This document shows positions 58,773 to 64,000 of a DNA stretch of 64,000 nt, one piece after another. This stretch comes from Curtobacterium sp. MCBD17_013. Its GTDB lineage: Bacteria; Actinomycetota; Actinomycetes; Actinomycetales; Microbacteriaceae. Location of the stretch: NCBI RefSeq assembly GCF_003234565.1, contig NZ_QKTU01000008.1, positions 62,001-126,000 on the forward strand. Reading direction: 5' to 3'. Made by a program: the position numbers and the translations under genes. Under the pieces are notes generated by a model. That model searched no databases, was not told where the DNA came from, and saw only the letters and a list, made by a program, of their open reading frames with translations. Position 1 is the first letter of the stretch. Each line of letters starts with the position of its first letter.

Positions 58773-59213
58773 ATGGACCGGACCGACGACCGCACCGAGG
58801 AGCTCGCGGAGCGCCTCCGGGCGGCGATCGGGACCCTCGTCCGCATCGGTCGGGGTCGCGCCGACACGCTCTCGCCGGCCCACGCGGCCACCCTCGGTCA
58901 CCTCGACCGTGAGGGTCCGATGACGACGGCCGACCTGGCGCGGCGCCGCGGCGTCCGCCACCAGGGCCAGAGCCGTACCGTCATCGAACTGGAGGCCCTG
59001 GGTCACGTCGCGCGCACCGCCAGCGCGACCGATGCGCGTGCGTCGGTCATCGGCATCACGGAAGCCGGGCGGCTCGCGCTCACCGCGGACCGTCGGGCAC
59101 GGACGTCGTGGATGGCGCGGGCGATCGACGCCGAGCTCGACCCGGACGAGCGGGCTGCGCTCGAGCGGATGCCCGAACTCCTCGCCCGCATCGCGCAGCA
59201 CACCGACGGCTGA
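58773..59213 (+). CDS. MarR-family transcriptional regulator
   Basis: A 146-residue winged-helix protein: TLSPAHAATLGHLDREGPMTTADLARRRGV carries the recognition helix, then SRTVIELEALGHVARTASAT the wing. The ATG has a TACCGT box six bases upstream and no Shine-Dalgarno site. It is divergent from the phosphotransferase operon, the most likely target, and is followed by a hairpin and the MBL-fold gene, the promoter of which bears a 21-base palindrome that MarR could also bind. Confidence 0.88.
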   Translation: MDRTDDRTEELAERLRAAIGTLVRIGRGRADTLSPAHAATLGHLDREGPMTTADLARRRGVRHQGQSRTVIELEALGHVARTASATDARASVIGITEAGRLALTADRRARTSWMARAIDAELDPDERAALERMPELLARIAQHTDG

Positions 59214-59236
59214 CCCGCACCGCCCGCCTCCCCTCT

Positions 59237-59296
59237 GCGAGATCGCAGTCGTCGCCGCTTGGACGGTTGCCAGAACGGCGACGACTGCGATCTCGC
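59237..59296 (+). terminator. Intergenic hairpin, family A copy 3
   Basis: Perfect 21-base arms (59237-59257 and 59276-59296; left arm starts GCGAGATCGCAGTCGTCG) with an 18-base loop. It follows the marR stop by 23 bases. Its arm shares CGAG-N3-GCA-N5-CGCCG with the hairpins at 43743 and 55771. Confidence 0.75.
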
Positions 59297-59305
59297 GGGA
59301 GGAAG

Positions 59306-59326
59306 GTGTACAACATGGTTGTACAC
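59306..59326. promoter_or_regulatory. Operator of the MBL-fold gene
   Basis: Perfect nine-base arms GTGTACAAC and GTTGTACAC with ATG between. The right arm contains the -10 box TACACT (59322-59327), so a bound regulator would block the promoter. Confidence 0.6.
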
Positions 59327-59355
59327 TTGACCAACGCCAACGACCAGGAGGACCC

Positions 59356-60000
59356 ATGCGGCTCACGAAGTACAACCACGCGACCGTCGTGCTCGAGCAG
59401 GACGACGTGACGATCGTCATCGATCCCGGGACGTTCACGCCCGAGTCCGCCGAGCTCGTGCGTGGCGCGACGGTGGTGCTCGTCACGCACGAGCACTTCG
59501 ACCACCTCGACACCGACGCCCTCCGCGCCGGGCTCGACGCCGCCCCGGAGCTCCGCGCCTACGTGCCCGAGGGTGTCGCGGACCAGATCGGCGGCGACCA
59601 CGACGGCCGGGTCGTGACGGTCGGCGCGGGCGACACGTTCACCGTGGGCACCGTCGAGGTGCGGGTGTTCGGCGAGACCCACGCCGTCATCCACCCGGAC
59701 ATCCCGACGATCCCGAACGTCGGGTACCTCGTCGACGGCATCGTCTTCCACCCGGGCGACGCCTACCTCGTGCCCGGGGTCGCCGTGCCGACGCTGCTCA
59801 TGCCGACGAGCGGCCCGTGGTCGCACATGCGGGAGGCCGTCGACTACGTCCGCGAGGTCCGTCCCGAGCGCGCCATCCAGATCCACGAGCTGCTCCTCAG
59901 CGAGCCCGGGCAGCAGTCGACCGTGCAGTTCCTCGGTGAGGACGGCCTCGGCGGCGTGCCGATGTCGATCCTGCCGGTCGGCGAGTCGGTCGAACTCTGA
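59356..60000 (+). CDS. MBL-fold metal-dependent hydrolase (UPF0173-like)
   Basis: A 214-residue metallo-beta-lactamase-fold protein. The metal site VVLVTHEHFDHLDTDAL gives the HxHxDH motif (THEHFDH), with further ligands in FGETHAVIH and FHPGDAY. Small enzymes of this type are found as L-ascorbate-6-P lactonase-like or uncharacterised hydrolases. The ATG follows CAGGAGG. The promoter has a perfect operator over its -10 box, so expression is switched. Substrate unknown. Confidence 0.88.
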   Translation: MRLTKYNHATVVLEQDDVTIVIDPGTFTPESAELVRGATVVLVTHEHFDHLDTDALRAGLDAAPELRAYVPEGVADQIGGDHDGRVVTVGAGDTFTVGTVEVRVFGETHAVIHPDIPTIPNVGYLVDGIVFHPGDAYLVPGVAVPTLLMPTSGPWSHMREAVDYVREVRPERAIQIHELLLSEPGQQSTVQFLGEDGLGGVPMSILPVGESVEL

Positions 60001-60064
60001 CCGGGGGACGACGAGCCTGAGGACGCTGACGACGGGGACGACGGTCGAGGAGTTGGCTCGGAGC

Positions 60065-60742
60065 ATGACCGACGACCCCACGACCGCCGTCCTCTTCGAC
60101 ATCGACGGCACGCTCGCCGACTCGAACTACCCCCACGTGGACGCCTGGTGGCGTGCCTTCCACGCCGCGGGGCAGCCCGTCGACGCCTGGCGCATCCACC
60201 GCTGCATCGGCATGGACTCGTCGAGCCTCCTCGAAGAGCTCGTGGGCTCCGCGGACTCGGACGTCGCGAAGCAGGCGAAGGAGTTCCACACGGCGTACTA
60301 CCGGGAGCACTTCCAGGAGCTGCACATCCTGCCCGGCGTGCACGACCTGCTCGAGGAGGTCGCCCGCCGCGGGCACAAGGTCGTCCTCGCGACGAGCGCG
60401 CCCGAGGCCGAGCTCGCCATCCTCCGCGAGCTCCTGCAGATCGAGGACACGATCGAGGTCGTGACGAGCGGCGGTGACGTCGAGCAGGCGAAGCCGGACC
60501 CCGGGATCATCCAGCTCGCGCTCGAGCGCTCCGGGGCCGATCCCGACCACGCGATCATGGTCGGTGACTCCAAGTGGGACGTCATCGCCGCGGGCCGTGC
60601 CGGCGTCGCCGCGATCGGCGTGCTGTCCGGCGGCATCTCCGAGGCGGAGCTCCGTGAGGCCGGGGCCGTGGCCGTGTTCGACGATCCGGCCGCGATCCTC
60701 GCCGGGATCGACGACAGCCCCATCGGACAGCTGGGGGCGTGA
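60065..60742 (+). CDS. HAD-family phosphatase
   Basis: A 225-residue HAD-I hydrolase. Motif I is VLFDIDGTLADSN, motif II LATSAPEAEL, motif III Lys in EQAKPDPGI, and motif IV VGDSKWDVIAA. It has the four-helix cap typical of phosphoglycolate phosphatase/beta-phosphoglucomutase types. The substrate is unknown. The start is the ATG of MTDDPTTA; an upstream extension is less likely. It is 5 bases before the DUF2382 gene. Confidence 0.89.
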   Translation: MTDDPTTAVLFDIDGTLADSNYPHVDAWWRAFHAAGQPVDAWRIHRCIGMDSSSLLEELVGSADSDVAKQAKEFHTAYYREHFQELHILPGVHDLLEEVARRGHKVVLATSAPEAELAILRELLQIEDTIEVVTSGGDVEQAKPDPGIIQLALERSGADPDHAIMVGDSKWDVIAAGRAGVAAIGVLSGGISEAELREAGAVAVFDDPAAILAGIDDSPIGQLGA

Positions 60743-60746
60743 CGAC

Positions 60747-61229
60747 GTGACCGACGTCGACGCAACGCCGTACCCGGACGACCAGGACCCCATCGACGGG
60801 ACCTCCCTCGCGGGACGCGCGGACCGCATCCTCGACCCGGGCGCTGATGACGTCGCCGTGACCCGGTCGGAGGAGCGGCTCGTCGTGCGCACGGAGGCCG
60901 TGCCGGTGCGCCGTGTGCGGATCCGCAAGGTGATCGTGTCCGAGGAGCGGACCGTCACCGTCACCGTGCGGCGTGAGGAACTCCGCGTCGAGGAGGAGCC
61001 GCTCGACGGGACCGACGTCGTCGACGCGGGCACGGTCCTCCCGATCGGCTCGGCCGACGCGATCGAGCTGGTGTTGCACGAGGAGCAGGTGGAGGTCGTC
61101 ACCCGCGTCGTCCCCGTGGAGCGCGTGCGCGTGGTCACGGACGTGGTGACCGAGCAGCGGTCACTCACCGAGACCGTCGGGCACGAGGAGGTCGACGTCG
61201 TCGACGAGGACCTGACCGACCGCCGCTGA
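60747..61229 (+). CDS. DUF2382 domain protein
   Basis: A 160-residue hydrophilic protein with two DUF2382-like repeats of beta/helical pattern: VAVTRSEERLVVRTEAVPVR, VRIRKVIVSEERTVTVTVRR, and later IELVLHEEQVEVVTRVVPVE. The family often pairs with PRC-barrel domains in stress contexts; none is fused here. The GTG starts 5 bases after the HAD stop. It is probably cotranscribed with the HAD gene. Confidence 0.88.
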   Translation: MTDVDATPYPDDQDPIDGTSLAGRADRILDPGADDVAVTRSEERLVVRTEAVPVRRVRIRKVIVSEERTVTVTVRREELRVEEEPLDGTDVVDAGTVLPIGSADAIELVLHEEQVEVVTRVVPVERVRVVTDVVTEQRSLTETVGHEEVDVVDEDLTDRR

Positions 61230-61278
61230 GCGGCGTGCGGGTCGGGAGGGCCGCCCGCACCTGCGAGGATGGTCCGTC

Positions 61279-61767
61279 GTGATCACCATCGAACGCGTCG
61301 CGTGGGAGGACCCGCGGGCCGTCGCGCTCCGCGCCGCCATGGACGACGACATGCACGCCCGGTACGGGGTCGGCGACGGCACCGAGGACCCGGCGCGCGC
61401 CGCCGAGCGGGAGCGTGCCCTCCACGTCGACCCAGAGACGGTCGTCACGGCGATCCTCGCGGTCGACGAGCGCGGCGAGGCCGTCGGGCACATCGCGGTG
61501 CGGTGGCTCGGGGACGAGCTCGAGCTCAAGCGCTTGATCGTGCTCGCGGCGGCGCGCGGGCAGGGTGCCGCCACGGCCCTCCTGGCCGAGTCGGAGGCCG
61601 TCGGACGCGAGGTCGGCGCACACCGGCTCGTCCTGCAGACCGGTGACAAGCAGCCCGAGGCCGTCGCCCTGTACGACAAGACCGGCTGGCGTCGGATCCC
61701 GATCTACTCCGCGGCGTACGCGCGCACGATGCCGTTCTCGATCTGCTTCGACAAGCAGCTGGACTGA
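61279..61767 (+). CDS. GNAT-family N-acetyltransferase
   Basis: A 162-residue acetyltransferase. ELELKRLIVLAAARGQGAAT is motif A with the R-G-x-G-A acetyl-CoA loop, ALLAESEAVGREVGAHRLVLQTG follows, and ALYDKTGWRRIPIY is motif B. It would acetylate a small amine or protein N-terminus; no target is visible. The GTG start has a GAGGAT box near and no Shine-Dalgarno site. The nucleoside hydrolase follows 8 bases later. Confidence 0.88.
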   Translation: MITIERVAWEDPRAVALRAAMDDDMHARYGVGDGTEDPARAAERERALHVDPETVVTAILAVDERGEAVGHIAVRWLGDELELKRLIVLAAARGQGAATALLAESEAVGREVGAHRLVLQTGDKQPEAVALYDKTGWRRIPIYSAAYARTMPFSICFDKQLD

Positions 61768-61775
61768 GGTCGGCC

Positions 61776-62765
61776 ATGCCCCAGAAGATCATCCTCGACT
61801 GCGACCCGGGCCACGACGACGCCGTCGCGATCCTGCTCGCTCACGGCAGCCCGGAGATCGAGCTGCTCGCCGTGACCACCGTCGTCGGCAACCAGACGCT
61901 CGCCAAGGTGACGCGGAACGCGCTCGCCGTCGCACGGATCGCCGGGATCACCGACGTGCCGTTCGCGGCGGGCGCGGACCGGCCGCTCGTCCGGACCATC
62001 GAGCACGCCGCGGACATCCACGGGGAGTCGGGGCTCGACGGGCCCGTCCTCCCCGAACCGTCGATCGAGCTCGACCCCCGGCACGCCGTCGATCTCATCA
62101 TCGACACCGTCATGGCGCACCAGCCGGGCACGATCACGCTCGTGCCGGTCGGTGGTCTGACGAACATCGCGCTCGCCGTCCGCAAGGAGCCGCGGATCGT
62201 CGAGCGGGTCCAGCGGGTCGTCCTCATGGGCGGCGGCGTCCACGTCGGCAACATGACCCCCGTCGCCGAGTTCAACATCGCGATCGACCCCGAGGCCGCG
62301 CAGATCGTGTTCACGGCGGGCTGGGACGTCGTCATGGTCGGGCTCGACCTCACCCACCAGGCGCTCGCGACCCCCGACGTCGTCGCGCGCATCGCGGCAC
62401 TCGGCACCGGGCCGGCTCGGTTCGTCGACGAGCTCATGGGGTTCTTCGCCGACGCGTACCGCGACGTGCAGGGGTTCGACGCCCCACCCGTGCACGACCC
62501 CTGCGCGGTCGCGCACGTCATCGACCCGACAATCGTCCGGGCCGTGCGGATGCCCATCGCCGTCGAGACCACCGGCACCCTGACCACCGGCATGACCGTC
62601 GCCGACCTGCGAGCGCCGGCGCCCGAGGACTGCCGGACCTCCGCCGCGCTCGAGCTCGACCGCGACCGGTTCTGGGACCTCGTCGTCGACGCACTCGAGC
62701 GGATCGGCGAGGGCGGCGTGGGGGACGCGGACCCGGTCGCCGTCGCCGACGGGATCGACGCGTGA
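61776..62765 (+). CDS. Nucleoside hydrolase
   Basis: A 329-residue enzyme of the inosine-uridine nucleoside hydrolase family. The N-terminal DCDPGHDDAVAILLAH holds the Asp cluster that binds calcium, VVLMGGGVHVGNMTPVAEFN the substrate loop, and a later HDPCAVAHVIDP the second Asp/His. It splits nucleosides to base and ribose; a ribokinase gene follows with GTGA overlap, so the ribose is phosphorylated next. Together they make a small nucleoside salvage operon. Confidence 0.93.
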   Translation: MPQKIILDCDPGHDDAVAILLAHGSPEIELLAVTTVVGNQTLAKVTRNALAVARIAGITDVPFAAGADRPLVRTIEHAADIHGESGLDGPVLPEPSIELDPRHAVDLIIDTVMAHQPGTITLVPVGGLTNIALAVRKEPRIVERVQRVVLMGGGVHVGNMTPVAEFNIAIDPEAAQIVFTAGWDVVMVGLDLTHQALATPDVVARIAALGTGPARFVDELMGFFADAYRDVQGFDAPPVHDPCAVAHVIDPTIVRAVRMPIAVETTGTLTTGMTVADLRAPAPEDCRTSAALELDRDRFWDLVVDALERIGEGGVGDADPVAVADGIDA

Positions 62766-63799
62766 CGGGCCTCCCGGCCGACGGGGCGGACACGGTCGGC
62801 ACCGCTGCTCCGGATCGGGACGTCCTGGAGGCCCGCGGCCGCGTCGTCGTGGTCGGCTCGCTCAACGCGGACCTGGTCGTCCGGACCGCGCGGTTCCCCC
62901 GCGCGGGCGAGACTCTGCGCGGCGAGGACCTGCGGATCCTGCCCGGCGGCAAGAGCGCCAACCAGGCCGTCGCGGCCGGTCGGCTCGGCGGCGACGTCGC
63001 CCTCGTCGGCGCCGTGGGCGACGACGCGAACGGCCAGCTCCTGCGCGGTGCCGTGGCCGACGCCGGCGTGGACGTCGCCGGTGTGCGCGTGCTCGAGGGC
63101 AGCGCGACCGGCACCGCGGTCATCACCGTGGACGCCGCCGGCGAGAACACCATCGTCGTCTCGCCCGGGGCGAACGGGCGGCTGTCCGCCGCCGACGTCG
63201 ACGCCGTCCACGGGGCGTTCGCGGGCGCGGCCGTGCTCGGACTCTGCCTCGAGGTCGACATGGAGGTCGTACTCGCGGCCGCCCGCCGTGCCCACGCCGC
63301 CGGGACCACCGTCGTGACGAACCTGTCGCCGTTCGGGCCCGTGCCCGAGGAACTCCTCGCACTGACCGACGTGCTGCTCGTCAACGAGCACGAGGCCGCG
63401 CAGCTCGTGGCGCCAACGGGCAGCACCGCGGCGGACGCGGGGGCGGACGACGGCGCGGCGGACGGCGGTGCGGAGGACGTCGGGCGGCTCGCGGGCCTCC
63501 TGGCCGATCGCGGGGTCGACCGCGCAGTCGTGACCACCGGGAGTGCCGGGTGCGTCGTGCTCGACCGCGGCGCGGAGCCCGTCCGCGTTCCGTCCGTCCG
63601 CGTCGACCCCGTCGACACGACGGGCTGTGGCGACGCGTTCACCGGCGCACTGGCGATGCGGCTGGCGGCCGGAGACGACCTCGTGACCGCTGCTCGGTTC
63701 GCGGTCGTGGTCGGCGCGTTCGCCGCCACCCGGCTCGGCGCGCAGTCGTCCTACCCGACGATCGAGGAGTTCGACGCGTTCCTGGCCGATCACGCCTGA
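62762..63799 (+). CDS. rbsK: Ribokinase (PfkB family)
   Basis: A 345-residue sugar kinase. VVVGSLNADLVVRTARFPRAGETL and ILPGGKSANQAVAAGRLGG are the PfkB substrate motifs, and VDTTGCGDAFTGALAMRL the ATP/catalytic motif with the base Asp (Cys replaces the usual Ala of GAGD). An alanine/aspartate-rich insert (about 220-235) is unusual. It starts at a GTG overlapping the nucleoside hydrolase stop. It would phosphorylate ribose released by that enzyme. Confidence 0.92.
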   Translation: MTGLPADGADTVGTAAPDRDVLEARGRVVVVGSLNADLVVRTARFPRAGETLRGEDLRILPGGKSANQAVAAGRLGGDVALVGAVGDDANGQLLRGAVADAGVDVAGVRVLEGSATGTAVITVDAAGENTIVVSPGANGRLSAADVDAVHGAFAGAAVLGLCLEVDMEVVLAAARRAHAAGTTVVTNLSPFGPVPEELLALTDVLLVNEHEAAQLVAPTGSTAADAGADDGAADGGAEDVGRLAGLLADRGVDRAVVTTGSAGCVVLDRGAEPVRVPSVRVDPVDTTGCGDAFTGALAMRLAAGDDLVTAARFAVVVGAFAATRLGAQSSYPTIEEFDAFLADHA

Positions 63800-63857
63800 G
63801 GTCGCGTTGTCCCCCGGGCGCTCAGGCGGCCCCAGCCGGTTCGCGTAGACGAGCGGC

Positions 63858-64000
63858 ATGACATCCAGGTTCCGAGGACAGGTCGTCGTGGTCACCGGGG
63901 CGTCGAGCGGCATCGGCCGCGCGACCGCCCACGCCTTCGCCGAGGCCGGCGCACACGTCGTGCTCGCCGCCCGGGGACGCGAGAGCCTGGAGGCCGCGGC
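63858..64000 (+). CDS. SDR-family oxidoreductase, 3' end outside window
   Basis: The first 47 codons of a short-chain dehydrogenase are present: after MTSRFRGQ comes [20 protein letters not shown] with the full cofactor glycine motif, then [15 protein letters not shown]. The catalytic part lies beyond the window. The ATG has a TAGACG box six bases upstream and no Shine-Dalgarno site. Confidence 0.85.
   Translation, partial: MTSRFRGQVVVVTGASSGIGRATAHAFAEAGAHVVLAARGRESLEAA

Noticed and set aside
1-64000. tRNA, rRNA, IS element or prophage
   Set aside because: I saw no cloverleaf with a matching acceptor and T-arm, no 16S/23S signature, no transposase or integrase motif and no terminal inverted repeats with target duplications.

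Overview
This 64 kb window is very GC-rich chromosomal DNA, read as an actinobacterium and most probably a Microbacteriaceae member close to Curtobacterium. This is an inference from composition, codon use, the many leaderless-looking starts (a TANNNT box 6-8 bases before ATG/GTG), the Pol-PE-Lig order of LigD, and families such as DUF6328, DUF2795, DUF2382 and the SmtB-Zur gene pair. I found no rRNA, tRNA, CRISPR array, insertion sequence, integrase or phage gene. It looks like ordinary chromosome with several accessory islands.

Layout. 1-7 kb: a truncated zinc alcohol dehydrogenase with an epimerase, membrane and pentapeptide-like proteins, a TetR regulator, an OatA-like surface acyltransferase and a small unknown protein behind a possible leader ORF. 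7.1-17.1 kb: a metal (zinc) homeostasis region. It holds an ABC importer (znuA-znuC-two permeases), a divergent Fur-like protein without the usual sensor histidines, an SmtB-type ArsR plus Zur, a His-rich 51-residue peptide, a cysteine-free ribosomal protein L36, a CobW/COG0523 protein that has lost its GTPase motifs, and an overlapping operon of a COG0701 permease, its TIGR03943 partner and a secreted propeller-like protein. A shared palindrome lies before both znuA and L36/COG0523, so these look like one Zur regulon.

17-33 kb: a TetR/NmrA redox pair, a Tat-exported CHAP protein near a TatA, aldo/keto reductase, secreted and sugar-isomerase-like proteins, the NHEJ pair LigD and Ku about 4.5 kb apart, a HicAB module and an ArsR-controlled MFS exporter. 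33-43.7 kb: a GT9 glycosyltransferase, an AbiE/MenAT-type toxin-antitoxin pair under a symmetric operator, then a tightly overlapping heptose cluster (gmhB, GT9, two GT-B enzymes, gmhA, hldE-like, SDR). 44-64 kb: membrane and nucleotidyltransferase genes, a third GT9, TetR/aldo-keto reductase, a CPA1 antiporter, an aldehyde dehydrogenase fused by overlap to a second hldE and a GT2, a phosphotransferase/DUF6285/DUF7064 trio, MarR, an MBL-fold hydrolase, HAD, DUF2382, GNAT, nucleoside hydrolase and ribokinase.

How parts work together. The zinc region would sense starvation (Zur, SmtB), import metal and remodel the ribosome to a zinc-free form. The heptose genes together cover sedoheptulose-7-phosphate to an NDP-heptose (GmhA, HldE, GmhB) plus three GT9-type transferases, an unusual set for a Gram-positive cell and suggestive of a heptose-containing surface glycan. 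Three intergenic hairpins (43.7, 55.8 and 59.2 kb) share an arm pattern CGAG-N3-GCA-N5-CGCCG and look like a small repeat family used at gene ends.
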